Source: Streptomyces sp. NBC_00247
GTDB taxonomy: Bacteria; Actinomycetota; Actinomycetes; Streptomycetales; Streptomycetaceae
DNA: 64,000 nt
Reading direction: 5' to 3'
Assembly: GCF_036188265.1 (NCBI RefSeq)
Contig: NZ_CP108093.1
Span: 434,001-498,000 of the forward strand
Part shown: in pieces, positions 17,371 to 26,648 of the stretch
Numbering within the stretch: position 1 is the stretch's first letter
Layout of the letters: each line of letters opens with the position of its first letter
The notes under the pieces: generated by a model
The model's database searches: none
Seen by the model: the letters and a program-made list of their open reading frames with translations, nothing else
Told to the model about the DNA's origin: nothing
Made by a program: the position numbers and the translations under genes

Positions 17371-18861
17371 ATGCCGCCGCGCACGGTCGTCATCGGTGTG
17401 GACAGTTCCACCCAGTCCACCAAGGCAGCTGTCACCGATGCCGTCACCGGCGAGCTCCTCGCCGTGGGCCGCGCCCCGCACGTGGTCCTGGGCGAGGGCG
17501 GAGCCCGCGAGAGCGACCCCGAGGTGTGGTGGCAGGCGCTGCGCGACGCGGTGGCCGCCGGAATGAAGGAGGCCGGGCTGCCCGCCTCGGCCGTCACGGG
17601 CCTCGCGGTCGCCGGGCAGCAGCACGGTCTCGTGGTGCTGGACCGCGGCGGCCGGCCGCTGCGCCCCGCGCTGCTCTGGAACGACACCCGCTCCGCCCCC
17701 CAGGCCACCGCCCTCACCGCCGCGCTCGGCGGCCCCGAAGCGTGGACGGCCCGCACCGGGTCGGTGCCGGTCGCCTCCATGACCGCCTCCAAGTGGCAGT
17801 GGCTGCGCGAGAACGACCCGGCGAGCGCGGACGCCGCCGCGGGCGTCCGGCTCCCGCACGACTTCCTCACCGAGCGCCTCACCGGCGTCGCGGTGACCGA
17901 CCCGGGCGACGCCTCCGGCACCTGCTGGTACTCCACCGCCACCGGCGCCTACGACCCCGAACTGCTCGCCCTGCTCGGCCTGGACGCCGCGCTGCTGCCC
18001 GAGGTCGCCCCCACCGGCGGCACCCGCGCCGGTTCGCTGACCGCCGAGGCGGCCGAGGCGCTCGGCCTGCCCGCCGGCATCGCCGTCGCGGCCGGCACCG
18101 GCGACAACATGGCCGCCGCCGTCGGTCTCGGCCTCGGCGCGGCCGGACTCCTCGACCACCCGGTGCTCAGCCTCGGCACCTCCGGCACCGTCTTCGCGGC
18201 CTCGCGCACCCGGCCCGCCTCTCCGGCGCTCGCCGGTTTCGCCGCGGCGGACGGTACGTATCTCCCGCTCGCCTGCACGCTGAACTGCACCCTCGCCGTG
18301 GACAAGGTGGCAGCCCTGCTCGGGCTCCACCGTGACGACACGTCACCCGGCGGCGAGGCGGTACTCCTCCCGTACCTCGACGGCGAGCGCACCCCCGACC
18401 TGCCGCACGCCGCCGGGCTGCTCACCGGCCTGCGGCACGACACCACCCCGCAGCAACTGCTGGGCGCCGCCTACGAAGGCGCGGCGTTCACCGTGCTGCA
18501 CGCCATGGACGAACTGCTCCGCGCCTGCGGGCTCGACCCGGTGGACCCGGAGGTCGCCGCCCGCCCGCTGCGCCTGATCGGCGGCGGCGCCCGGGGCACC
18601 ACCTGGATCGAGACCGTCCGGCGGCTCTCCGGCCGCCCCCTGGTACTGCCCGCCAACGGCGAGTTGGTCGCGCTCGGCGCCGCCGCGCTGGCGGCCTCGG
18701 CGGCGGGCGGCGGGGACCCGGTCGCCCTGGCCACCGAGTGGAACAGAAACGGCACCGCGGGTACGGACCGTCAACTCGACGCGGTCGAGCGGGACACGGC
18801 GGCCTGGGAGCGGATCGGTTCGGTACTCGACCGGGCCTCGGGATCCCTTCTCGGCGGCTGA
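17371..18861 (+). CDS. xylB: Xylulokinase (FGGY family)
   Basis: A 496-residue FGGY kinase phosphorylating D-xylulose to xylulose 5-phosphate, the entry to the pentose phosphate pathway. Visible features: N-terminal GVDSSTQSTKA phosphate loop, AGQQHGLVVLD and LLWNDTRS substrate segments, catalytic Asp in GTGDNMAAAVG, and the C-terminal GGGARGTTWIE. The ATG at 17371 has AGAGG six bases upstream. The same frame stays open for 2 kb upstream but that part is antisense to xylA and is not coding. Confidence 0.95.
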   Translation: MPPRTVVIGVDSSTQSTKAAVTDAVTGELLAVGRAPHVVLGEGGARESDPEVWWQALRDAVAAGMKEAGLPASAVTGLAVAGQQHGLVVLDRGGRPLRPALLWNDTRSAPQATALTAALGGPEAWTARTGSVPVASMTASKWQWLRENDPASADAAAGVRLPHDFLTERLTGVAVTDPGDASGTCWYSTATGAYDPELLALLGLDAALLPEVAPTGGTRAGSLTAEAAEALGLPAGIAVAAGTGDNMAAAVGLGLGAAGLLDHPVLSLGTSGTVFAASRTRPASPALAGFAAADGTYLPLACTLNCTLAVDKVAALLGLHRDDTSPGGEAVLLPYLDGERTPDLPHAAGLLTGLRHDTTPQQLLGAAYEGAAFTVLHAMDELLRACGLDPVDPEVAARPLRLIGGGARGTTWIETVRRLSGRPLVLPANGELVALGAAALAASAAGGGDPVALATEWNRNGTAGTDRQLDAVERDTAAWERIGSVLDRASGSLLGG

Positions 18862-18895
18862 CGACACCTCCGGGAGTACCGCCGGATCACCTCGG

Positions 18896-18936
18896 GCATC
18901 CCCGAACCCGCTTCCGCGCAGCGGGTTTGGGGATGC
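18896..18936. terminator. Terminator after xylB
   Basis: A 17-bp stem (18896-18912 with 18920-18936) with one G-T mismatch and a 7-base loop, 34 bases after the xylB stop. Confidence 0.82.
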
Positions 18937-18962
18937 GAACCGATGTTCAATAGGATCCGGCG

Positions 18963-20234
18963 ATGATCACAACCAAACGGCTGACGACCGGGGTGGGCCT
19001 GCTGCTCGCCACCCTGGCCGCCGGAATCGGCACCGCCGTGCCGGCCGCCGCCGACGAACCCCCCACCGCCTCCTCGCCCAAGGTCGAACTGGTCCTCGAC
19101 GTCAGCGGGTCCATGCGCACCCGTGACATCGACGGCGAGTCGCGCATGAGCGCGGCCAAGCAGGCGTTCAACGAGGTGCTGGACTCCGTGCCCGAGGAGG
19201 TCCAGCTCGGCATACGCACGCTCGGCGCGAACTACCCGGGCGACGACCGGCAGGTCGGCTGCAAGGACACCAAGCAGCTGTACCCGGTCGGCCCGCTGGA
19301 CCGCACCGAGGCGAAGACGGCCGTCGCGACCCTCTCGCCCACCGGCTGGACCCCGATCGGCCCGGCCCTGCTCGGCGCGGCCGACGACCTGGACGGCGGT
19401 GAGTCCACCCGGCGGATCGTCCTGATCACCGACGGCGAGGACACCTGCGGCCCGCTGGACCCGTGCGAGGTGGCGCGCGACATCGCCGCCCGCGGGGTGC
19501 ACCTCGTGATCGACACCCTGGGCCTGGTGCCCAACGCGAAGATCCGGCAGCAGCTCACCTGCATCGCCGAGGCCACCGGTGGTACGTACACGGCCGTCCA
19601 GCACAAGGAGGACCTGTCCCACCGGGTCACCCAGCTGGTGGACCGGGCCGCCGAACCCGTCGTCACCCCGGTGGCCACCGAGGGCGCCGCGAGCTGTGCC
19701 AAGGCCCCCGAGCTCACCGCCGGGCTGTACACCGACCGCGCGAAGCTCGGCGAGCACCGCTGGTACCGGGTGAACGTCCTGCCCGGCCAGGAACTGCGGG
19801 CCTCCGTCAGCGTCTCGGCCGACCGGGCCGTCAATCCGGACTACGGCGTCCTGTTGCGCGCGGTCACCACGCACGGGCGGGAGATCGTCCGCGGCTCGGA
19901 GTCGGGCACCGGCCGCACCGACGCCATCTCCACCGGGCTGCGGTACCCCAAGGCCGAGGCGGACGACGACGCCGACGCCGAGACCGCCGAGGCCGTCTGC
20001 CTCCAGCTCAGCGACTCCTTCTCCTCTCCCACTACCGCGAAGACCGGCCCCGGTATGCCGGTCGAGCTGACCATCGACGTGGTGGACTCCCCCGACGACG
20101 CGGCGGACGCCGCGGCCTTCGGCCTCGGCCGCGGCTGGTGGTTCCTCGGCCTGATGCTGCTCGCCGGCCTGCTGGCGGGGCTGCTGTTCGGCTGGATCTC
20201 GCGCTGGCGCGTCGCCGTCTGGAGGACCAACTGA
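18963..20234 (+). CDS. Secreted, membrane-anchored von Willebrand factor A domain protein
   Basis: A 423-residue protein: signal peptide (about 1-30, cleavage near AAADEPP), a VWA domain from residue 40 with intact MIDAS motif DVSGSM and the later TDGED, a beta-rich region, and a C-terminal membrane helix (about 391-412) followed by a short basic tail. It would bind a ligand or partner through a metal ion on the outer face of the membrane. The ATG has AGGA upstream. Its stop overlaps the next gene as TGATG, and the partner has the same signal, ectodomain and C-terminal anchor plan, so they probably form a complex. Pairs of this type are seen across Streptomyces; the role is unknown. Confidence 0.85.
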   Translation: MITTKRLTTGVGLLLATLAAGIGTAVPAAADEPPTASSPKVELVLDVSGSMRTRDIDGESRMSAAKQAFNEVLDSVPEEVQLGIRTLGANYPGDDRQVGCKDTKQLYPVGPLDRTEAKTAVATLSPTGWTPIGPALLGAADDLDGGESTRRIVLITDGEDTCGPLDPCEVARDIAARGVHLVIDTLGLVPNAKIRQQLTCIAEATGGTYTAVQHKEDLSHRVTQLVDRAAEPVVTPVATEGAASCAKAPELTAGLYTDRAKLGEHRWYRVNVLPGQELRASVSVSADRAVNPDYGVLLRAVTTHGREIVRGSESGTGRTDAISTGLRYPKAEADDDADAETAEAVCLQLSDSFSSPTTAKTGPGMPVELTIDVVDSPDDAADAAAFGLGRGWWFLGLMLLAGLLAGLLFGWISRWRVAVWRTN

Positions 20235-21127
20235 TGCGTACGAACCTCCGCACCCGGACCACCCGCACCCACCGGGTGCTGCGCGCGAGCGCGGGCGCCC
20301 TGGTCGCCGGTCTCGCCCTGTTCTCCTCGGCCGTCCCGGCCCTGGCCGACGACCCGTCGGCCTCCGCGAGCCCCGGCGAGGACGGCTCGGACGCCGGTCC
20401 CACCGAGGCCGGCACCACCTTCCGTACCGCGACCGCCCTCCAGCAGGACCAGGCGGGCACCGCACAGGCCTCGACCGGCGACTACCTCTACTGGGTCTTC
20501 CCGGCCGACGCCGGACAGCGGCCGACCGTACGGGCCACCGTGACCCTCCCCGAGGCGTCGCTCCGGCACGGGGCGTCCACCTGGCAGATCGACGTCTACG
20601 ACGGCCTGCGCCGCCGTCAGGCGTGCATGTACGGCCACCAGACCCGCAAGGCGGCGGCCGACGCGGCGACGGTCGAGCTCGACTGCGTGCTGCGCCCGGT
20701 GCGCGCCTGGTCCGAGCCGTGGGCCAACGACCCGCTGCCGGGCAGCTACTACGTGCGCCTCACCGTGCTGGACCTGCCCGACACCGACCTCGGCCAGCCC
20801 ATCGGGGCCCGCGTGGAGGCCACCTCGATCGACGCGGGCAGCGCGCACGACGTGGACGGCGCCCTCTCCGAGCCGCTGGTGCCCGGCTCCTCGGCCGTGC
20901 GCGCCGCCGCCGGCTCCGCCGCGTCGGCCTCCCCCACGGACGGCGCGACGGACGAACCGGTCGTGGTGGCGGGCAGTGAGCCGGAGGACGGCTGGTCCTC
21001 GGGCTGGTGGACGCAGCGCTGGCTGTGGAGCGCGGGCGGAGCGGTGCTCGCCGCACTGGCCGGCGTCTTCGGCTACACCGTGACGCGCGGCCGTGGCCGC
21101 CCGTCGCACCTGCCTCCGGGCGTCTGA
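20234..21127 (+). CDS. Secreted membrane-anchored partner of the VWA protein
   Basis: A 297-residue protein with a signal peptide (about 1-38, cleavage near ALADDP), an ectodomain that resembles the non-VWA half of the preceding protein (AGTAQASTGDYLYWVFPADAGQ), a Ser/Thr/Pro/Ala linker and one C-terminal membrane helix (about 263-285) with a basic tail. The ATG at 20234 overlaps the VWA stop. No catalytic motif is recognisable. The longer in-frame opening upstream is antisense noise over the VWA gene. Confidence 0.8.
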   Translation: MRTNLRTRTTRTHRVLRASAGALVAGLALFSSAVPALADDPSASASPGEDGSDAGPTEAGTTFRTATALQQDQAGTAQASTGDYLYWVFPADAGQRPTVRATVTLPEASLRHGASTWQIDVYDGLRRRQACMYGHQTRKAAADAATVELDCVLRPVRAWSEPWANDPLPGSYYVRLTVLDLPDTDLGQPIGARVEATSIDAGSAHDVDGALSEPLVPGSSAVRAAAGSAASASPTDGATDEPVVVAGSEPEDGWSSGWWTQRWLWSAGGAVLAALAGVFGYTVTRGRGRPSHLPPGV

Positions 21128-21253
21128 CGGGCTTCTCCCCCTTGCCCGCCGCGCCACCGTCCCCCTCCGGGGCGGCGGCGCGGTCGTGTCCGGACCGCGG
21201 GCCGCCGAGTGGCGGTCCGTACGGGCCTGCCGGAAGCTGCCCCAGAAAGGGCT

Positions 21254-21344
21254 GGGCCTTTCGTTCGGATCGGGCCGGGTCAGGGAGCGGGGTCGGGTGC
21301 CGCACCCGACCCCGCGAGCCCGGCATGACCCGGACGAAAGGCCC
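21254..21344. terminator. Nested hairpin between the VWA pair and the transporter gene
   Basis: Outer arms GGGCCTTTCGT (21254-21264) and ACGAAAGGCCC (21334-21344) enclose an inner 12-bp hairpin (21288-21299 with 21303-21314). It probably ends transcription of the VWA pair, and it lies 32 bases before the next gene's start, so an effect on that gene's leader is possible. Confidence 0.65.
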
Positions 21345-21376
21345 TCACGCCGGTCGGACACCAGGAGGCAGCGCGC

Positions 21377-22957
21377 GTGTGGCAGTTCTTCGCGGACAAC
21401 CCCTGGGTGACCGTGTTCTCGGTGATCACGGTCGGCGCCCTGCTGGGCATGGTGCGCTTCGGCCCGGTCAGGCTCGGCGCGGCGGGCGTGCTCTTCGTCG
21501 GCCTCCTCGTGGGCGCCCTGGACGAGGACATCGCCGACGCCCTGCCCGCCGGGGTGTCGGCCCTGGGACTGGCCCTGTACGTCTACACCGTGGGGCTGGA
21601 GTCGGGCCCCGCGTTCTTCCGTGAACTCCGGGGCCAACTCGCGGTGATGGCCGGGGCGATCGTGGCGCTCGTGGTCACCGCGGTCGTGGTGGGCGCGCTC
21701 GGCCACGGCGCCCTCGGCATCAGCGGCCCGTTCCTCGCCGGCGGGTTCGCGGGCATCGGGACCACCACCCCGGGCCTCGCCGCCGCCCAGGCGGCGTCCG
21801 AGGATCCGGCGCAGCCCGCCGTCGGGTACGCGATCGGATATCCGTTCGCCGTGGTGATCACCATCCTGTTCATCGCGGCCATCGCCGCCCGCCGCCGGTG
21901 GACCGCCCGCCGTGACCCCGGCTCGGGGCTGCCCGCCACCCTCGTCACCCGGACGGTGCACGTCACCCGCGAGATCGCGTGGGCGGACGTGCCGGGCGTC
22001 GCCGAGCACCGCGTCCTCGCCAGCGAGTACCGGGCGGTGGGCGCCGCGCCCCGGGTCGCCCTCCGGCTGGACCGGCTGCACCCGGGCGACCTGGTCGAGG
22101 TGGTGGGCGGCGAGGAGGACGTGGTGGCGGCCACCGCCCGCCTCGGCGAGATCGCCGAGGCGCATCTGCTCGACGACCGGTCGACCGTCGACTACCGCCG
22201 TGTCCTGCTCACCAACCCGGCCCTGGCGGGCCACACCGTCGCCGAACTCCGTCTGGCCGACACCTACGGAGCGGCCGTCAGCCGGGTGCGGCGCGGCGAC
22301 TTCGACATGCTCGCCCACGACGGTCTCGTCCTCCAGCTGGACGACCGGCTCCGCGTGGTGATGCCCCGCGAACGCTCCACCGAGGTCAGCCGGTTCCTCG
22401 GCGACACGGAGGCCAAAGTGAGTGAGGTCAGTGCGGTGAGTCTCGGCCTCGGCCTCGCGCTCGGCTTCCTCATCGGCATCCCGTCCCTGACCCTCGGCGA
22501 CACCACCCTGGCCCTCGGCACCGGCGCGGGCCCCCTGGTGATGGGCATGGTCCTCGGCTGGCGGAGGCGCACCGGCCCCCTGGTCTGGACGCTGCCGACC
22601 CGGGCCAACCTCACCCTGCGCCAGATCGGCCTGCTGCTCTTCCTGGCCATCGTGGGCCTCAGCTCGGGCTACTCCTTCCGGGAGAACGCGTTCTCGATGT
22701 TCGGCCTGAAGCTGCTGGCGGTCCTGGTGGTCGGCGCGGTCGTCAGCTACGCGCTGATGGTGCTGGTCGCGAAGGCGCTCGGCCAGAGCCGGGAGCGGAC
22801 CATGGGGCTGCTCTCCGGGTACGTGGGCAACCCGGCGATCCTCGCGTACACCAACAGCCGGGTGAGCGACAGCCGGGTCAACAGCGGCTATTCGACGCTG
22901 TTCGCGCTGAGCATCCTGGTGAAGATCGTCTGCGTCCAGCTGCTCGTGGGGCTGTGA
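21377..22957 (+). CDS. AspT/YidE/YbjL-family transporter
   Basis: A 526-residue membrane protein with two blocks of about five helices each (1-180 and 355-526) around a central cytoplasmic region (about 185-345) holding RCK_C/TrkA_C-like halves (VEVVGGEEDVVAATARLGEI and a second copy near VVMPRERSTEV). This is the architecture of aspartate:alanine exchanger and YidE/YbjL proteins, in which TrkA_C domains may gate transport. The GTG at 21377 follows AGGAGG with an 8-base spacer. The substrate cannot be inferred from its neighbours. Confidence 0.88.
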   Translation: MWQFFADNPWVTVFSVITVGALLGMVRFGPVRLGAAGVLFVGLLVGALDEDIADALPAGVSALGLALYVYTVGLESGPAFFRELRGQLAVMAGAIVALVVTAVVVGALGHGALGISGPFLAGGFAGIGTTTPGLAAAQAASEDPAQPAVGYAIGYPFAVVITILFIAAIAARRRWTARRDPGSGLPATLVTRTVHVTREIAWADVPGVAEHRVLASEYRAVGAAPRVALRLDRLHPGDLVEVVGGEEDVVAATARLGEIAEAHLLDDRSTVDYRRVLLTNPALAGHTVAELRLADTYGAAVSRVRRGDFDMLAHDGLVLQLDDRLRVVMPRERSTEVSRFLGDTEAKVSEVSAVSLGLGLALGFLIGIPSLTLGDTTLALGTGAGPLVMGMVLGWRRRTGPLVWTLPTRANLTLRQIGLLLFLAIVGLSSGYSFRENAFSMFGLKLLAVLVVGAVVSYALMVLVAKALGQSRERTMGLLSGYVGNPAILAYTNSRVSDSRVNSGYSTLFALSILVKIVCVQLLVGL

Positions 22958-23193
22958 CGGGCAGTCGCCGTACCGCGTCAGAACGGTCTCCCGGCGCCCG
23001 TGCTCCCAGCTTCCGCCGCCATGCTCCGGCCCGGCACCCGCGCGCACGTGGCCGGCCGGGCCGCCGCGGGGCAATCCCTGTTGTTCACCCTCCAGGGACA
23101 GGACCGGGACACTGATCGCCACAACTCCCCCGGCACGGGGACTGTCCAACTGCATGAACGACTCAACCGACCCCTGATGATGGGTGTTTCGTC

Positions 23194-24036
23194 ATGCGCG
23201 TGAACAAGAGAGCCGCCACCGTCCTGGCCCTCGCCCTGGGAGCCGCCGTGCTCACCGCCCCGGCGGCGAGTGCGGACCCGGCCCCCTCGGCAGCCTCCCT
23301 CGTCCACCAGGACGGCGAACTCTGGTACGAGGCCGCTCCCGGGCAGCGCAACGCGCTGACGGTGTCGTCGGAGATCGTGGACCGGGCAGAGTTCGATTCG
23401 TACCACGTGATCACCTTCCAGGACCGATTCGACATCTCGATCGACACCGAGGCCGCCACGTGGGACGAGTGTGTCCATCCCTCCGAGGCGGACCACACGG
23501 TCGTGCGGTGCGCGGTCGAAGTCCCGCTGGGAAGCGACGACTCGGACATCTACGACGTGGACCTCGGTGACGGCGCCGACACCGCGACGATCGACGCGGA
23601 CAGCCGTGCGTACGCGTCGATCCACGGTGGAGCGGGGGCCGACACTCTGACCTCGGGCCCGCGCGCCGTCCTGTTCGGCGAGGGGGGCGACGACCACCTG
23701 AACGGCGGCGGGGGCATATTCGGCATCGGTTCCTGGGGCGGCGCCGGTGACGACACTCTCAGCGGCTGTTCCTACGAGTGCTTCGGGAGTGCCGGCGACG
23801 ACATCCTCACCGGCACCTCCAAGGAGAACGTCCTGCACGGCGGTGCGGGCAACGACGTCATCCGTGGCAAAGGCGGCGACGACGAGATGTTCGGCGACGC
23901 CGGCGACGACACGCTCTACGGACAGGCGGGCGACGACACCCTCCGGGGCAACCGGGGCGACGACATCCTCCGGGGCGGTGCGGGCACGGACACCCTCGTC
24001 GGCGGCCCCGGCACCGACGCGGTCCACCAGCACTGA
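23194..24036 (+). CDS. Secreted calcium-binding RTX-repeat protein
   Basis: A 280-residue protein with a clean Sec signal peptide (about 1-27, cleavage near ASADP), an N-terminal region of about 100 residues without known motif, and then from about 145 a run of at least six glycine-aspartate nonapeptides of the GGAGDDTL type (GGAGADTL, GEGGDDHL, GGAGDDTL, GDAGDDTL, GQAGDDTL, GGAGTDTL). RTX nonapeptides fold into calcium-binding beta-rolls. Export here is by Sec, not the type I route of Gram-negative toxins, and no enzymatic domain is present. A structural or adhesin-like role is possible. Confidence 0.85.
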   Translation: MRVNKRAATVLALALGAAVLTAPAASADPAPSAASLVHQDGELWYEAAPGQRNALTVSSEIVDRAEFDSYHVITFQDRFDISIDTEAATWDECVHPSEADHTVVRCAVEVPLGSDDSDIYDVDLGDGADTATIDADSRAYASIHGGAGADTLTSGPRAVLFGEGGDDHLNGGGGIFGIGSWGGAGDDTLSGCSYECFGSAGDDILTGTSKENVLHGGAGNDVIRGKGGDDEMFGDAGDDTLYGQAGDDTLRGNRGDDILRGGAGTDTLVGGPGTDAVHQH

Positions 24037-24223
24037 GCCGGCCGAATCCTGAGGCGGCGGGCGCGGAGGCGGCCGTCCCCGCGCGCCCGGCCTCGGGCTT
24101 CCGCCCAGCGGGCCGCCGGACGGTCTGTGGACAGGGGCCGAAGCTCGGGGAGCGCCGAGCCGGACAGCGAACGCGAACGCTGGTCGTGAGCCGGGGACCG
24201 GGGCGGGGGCCGGGAGGAGCGGC

Positions 24224-24295
24224 GTGGGCCGGCGCTCGGCCGGGGCCGGCCCACCCGCACAGGGCGTGCCGGCGCTCGGCCGGGCCGGCCCACCC
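24224..24295. terminator. Duplicated GC-rich hairpin between convergent genes
   Basis: GTGGGCCGGC at 24224-24233 pairs with GCCGGCCCAC at 24245-24254, and almost the same 28-29 base unit recurs at 24268-24295. It lies between the RTX and GH31 stops and probably terminates both. Confidence 0.65.
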
Positions 24296-24298
24296 ACG

Positions 24299-26587
24299 TC
24301 AGCCGGTGTGCGGCACCGTGACCGTGGCTTCCCCCTCCGCCGTCGCGCCCGTCGCCTCGACCGTGACGCGGAAGGGCCGGCCGCTGCCCTCCGCCGTGGC
24401 CCGTACGCCGTCCTCGTCGCGGGTGACGTGGAAGGTCGCGGCGGGTTCGCCGGTCAGGCCGGGGACGGTGACCAAAGTAGTGGTCGTCCCGGACTGCGCG
24501 GCGGGACCGAAGGCCCGCAGGGTGAGGTCGGCGAGCCAGTCGCCGTCCGGGCGCTGGTCGTCGCTGCCCCAGGGGAGCACCGCGCCGGGGCGGACGTACA
24601 GCGGGAGGCTGTCGAAGCCGTGCGTTTCCTGGCGCCAGACCGGGCCGGTGACCGTCTCGCCGGTGAGCAGGTGGGTCCAGGTGCCCTCGGGGACGTAGTA
24701 CTCCACCTCGCCCTCGGCCGAGAAGACCGGGGCGACGAGCAAGTCCGGGCCGAGCATGTACTGCCGGTCCAGGGTGCGGGTCGCCGGGTCGTCCGGGAAC
24801 TCCATCAGCATCGGGCGCATCACCGGGACGCCGGTGCGGTGGGCCTCGGCGGCGGCCCCGTAGAGGTAGGGCATCAGCCGGTGCTTGAGGAGGGTGAACT
24901 GCCGTGTCACCTCGACGGCTTCCTCGCCGAACTCCCACGGCACACGGTAGGAGACGTTGCCGTGCAGGCGGCTGTGCGAGGAGAGGAGGCCGAAGGCGAG
25001 CCAGCGCTTGAAGACGGCCGGGTCGGGGGTGCCTTCGAAGCCGCCGATGTCGTGGCTCCAGAATCCGAAGCCGGAGAGGCTCAACGACAGTCCACCGCGC
25101 AGGGATTCGGCCATCGCGTTGAAGGAGGCGAAGCAGTCGCCGCCCCAGTGGACGGGGAACTGCTGGCCGCCGGCGGTCGCCGAGCGGGCGAAGAGCACCG
25201 CCTCGCCACTGCCGCGCTCCTTCTCCAGGAGTTCGAAGACCGCGCGGTTGTAGATCTGCGCGTAGTAGTTGTGCATTCGCTCGGGGTCGGAGCCGTCGTG
25301 CCAGACGACCTCGGTGGGGATGCGCTCGCCGAAGTCGGTCTTGAAGCAGTCGACCCCCTGGTCGAGGAGGACCTTCAGCTTGCTCTGGAACCAGGCGGTG
25401 GCGGCCGGGTTGGTGAAGTCGACCAGGGCCATGCCCGGTTGCCAGAGGTCCCACTGCCAGATGTCGCCGTTGGGCCTGCGGACGAGGTAGCCCCTCTCCG
25501 CCCCTTCGGCGAAGAGCGCCGACTTCTGGGCGATGTAGGGGTTGATCCACATGCTGATGCGCAGCCCGCGCTCCTTGAGGCGGGCCAGCATCCCCTCGGG
25601 GTCGGGGAAGACGTCCGGGTCCCAGAGGAAGTCGGACCACTGGTACTCGCGCATCCAGAAGCAGTCGAAGTGGAAGACGGAGAGCGGGATGTCGCGTTCG
25701 GCCATGCCCTCCACGAAGGAGGTCACCGTCTCCTCGTCGTAGGAGGTGCAGAAGGAGGTGGTGAGCCACAGCCCGAAGGACCAGGCCGGGGGGAGCGCCG
25801 GGCGGCCGGTGAGGCCGGTGTAGCGGGCCAGGACGTCCTTGGGCGTCGGGCCGGCGACGACGTAGTACTCCAGTGTCTGGTCCTCGACGCTGAACTGCAC
25901 CTGGCCCACGGATTCGGAGCCGATCTCGAAGGAGACCTTGCCGGGGTGGTTGACGAAGACGCCGTAGCCGCGCGAGGAGAGGTAGAACGGGATGTTCTTG
26001 TACGCCAGTTCGCTGCTGGTGCCGCCGTCCGCCTGCCAGACGTCGACGACCTGACCGTTCTTCACGAAGGGGGTGAAGCGCTCGCCGAGACCGTAGATGT
26101 TCTCCCCCACCGCCAGGGCGAGTTGGGCGATCATGTGGTGGGCGCCGTCGGGGGTGGTGGCGAAGGCGGTGCCTTTGCGGTCCGCGCCGGTGAGCCGGCG
26201 GCCGTCCGCGTCGAGGAAGGCGAGGCCCCAGGGCCCTTCCTTGTCGATCCTCAAGGTCAGTGGACCGCTGGTGAGTTCGGAGACCGAACCCTCCCGCGTG
26301 GTGCGCACCGAGGCGTGCGGCGTCGGGTCCACCGACAGCTCGAAGTCCGGGCCGTGGTTGACCTTGCCGGCGTGGTGGGTGGCGCGGACGCCGATGATCC
26401 CCTCGGCGGGCGTGAAGCATTCGACCGTGATCAGCGGGGTGTTGAGTGTGTCGCCGCGCCCGGTGACCCGCATGACCGCCGCGTGGGCGGTGATCCGGTC
26501 GGTGTCCACCCGCAGATCGCGGATCTCGGTGGCGTAGGAGGCACTGACCCCCTCCCGCATGAGCCAGAATCCGTCGGTGAACTTCAT
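24299..26587 (-). CDS. yicI: Cytoplasmic alpha-xylosidase, GH31 (YicI type)
   Basis: A 762-residue GH31 enzyme that removes non-reducing alpha-1,6-xylose from xyloglucan oligosaccharides. The nucleophile is Asp418 in CFKTDFGE and the acid/base Asp484 in VHWGGD. The residues that set xylose preference in E. coli YicI (Phe277, Cys307, Phe308, Trp345, Lys414) are all present two positions later: Phe279, Cys309, Phe310, Trp347, Lys416. There is no signal peptide, so the enzyme is cytoplasmic. It lies 61 bases downstream of the GH3 gene on the same strand, so the two probably form an operon driven from the operator-bearing promoter near 29614. Confidence 0.94.
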   Translation of the reverse strand: MKFTDGFWLMREGVSASYATEIRDLRVDTDRITAHAAVMRVTGRGDTLNTPLITVECFTPAEGIIGVRATHHAGKVNHGPDFELSVDPTPHASVRTTREGSVSELTSGPLTLRIDKEGPWGLAFLDADGRRLTGADRKGTAFATTPDGAHHMIAQLALAVGENIYGLGERFTPFVKNGQVVDVWQADGGTSSELAYKNIPFYLSSRGYGVFVNHPGKVSFEIGSESVGQVQFSVEDQTLEYYVVAGPTPKDVLARYTGLTGRPALPPAWSFGLWLTTSFCTSYDEETVTSFVEGMAERDIPLSVFHFDCFWMREYQWSDFLWDPDVFPDPEGMLARLKERGLRISMWINPYIAQKSALFAEGAERGYLVRRPNGDIWQWDLWQPGMALVDFTNPAATAWFQSKLKVLLDQGVDCFKTDFGERIPTEVVWHDGSDPERMHNYYAQIYNRAVFELLEKERGSGEAVLFARSATAGGQQFPVHWGGDCFASFNAMAESLRGGLSLSLSGFGFWSHDIGGFEGTPDPAVFKRWLAFGLLSSHSRLHGNVSYRVPWEFGEEAVEVTRQFTLLKHRLMPYLYGAAAEAHRTGVPVMRPMLMEFPDDPATRTLDRQYMLGPDLLVAPVFSAEGEVEYYVPEGTWTHLLTGETVTGPVWRQETHGFDSLPLYVRPGAVLPWGSDDQRPDGDWLADLTLRAFGPAAQSGTTTTLVTVPGLTGEPAATFHVTRDEDGVRATAEGSGRPFRVTVEATGATAEGEATVTVPHTG

Positions 26588-26648
26588 GAGGACTCTCTTC
26601 CGGGGGCGGTGGTGAGCGGAGGCTGCGCTGCTGCGGCGGGGTACCGGG

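Noticed and set aside
19841..23155. 1,104-codon minus-strand frame over the VWA pair and transporter
   Set aside because: Antisense artefact; the plus-strand genes have signal peptides, membrane helices and overlapping starts.
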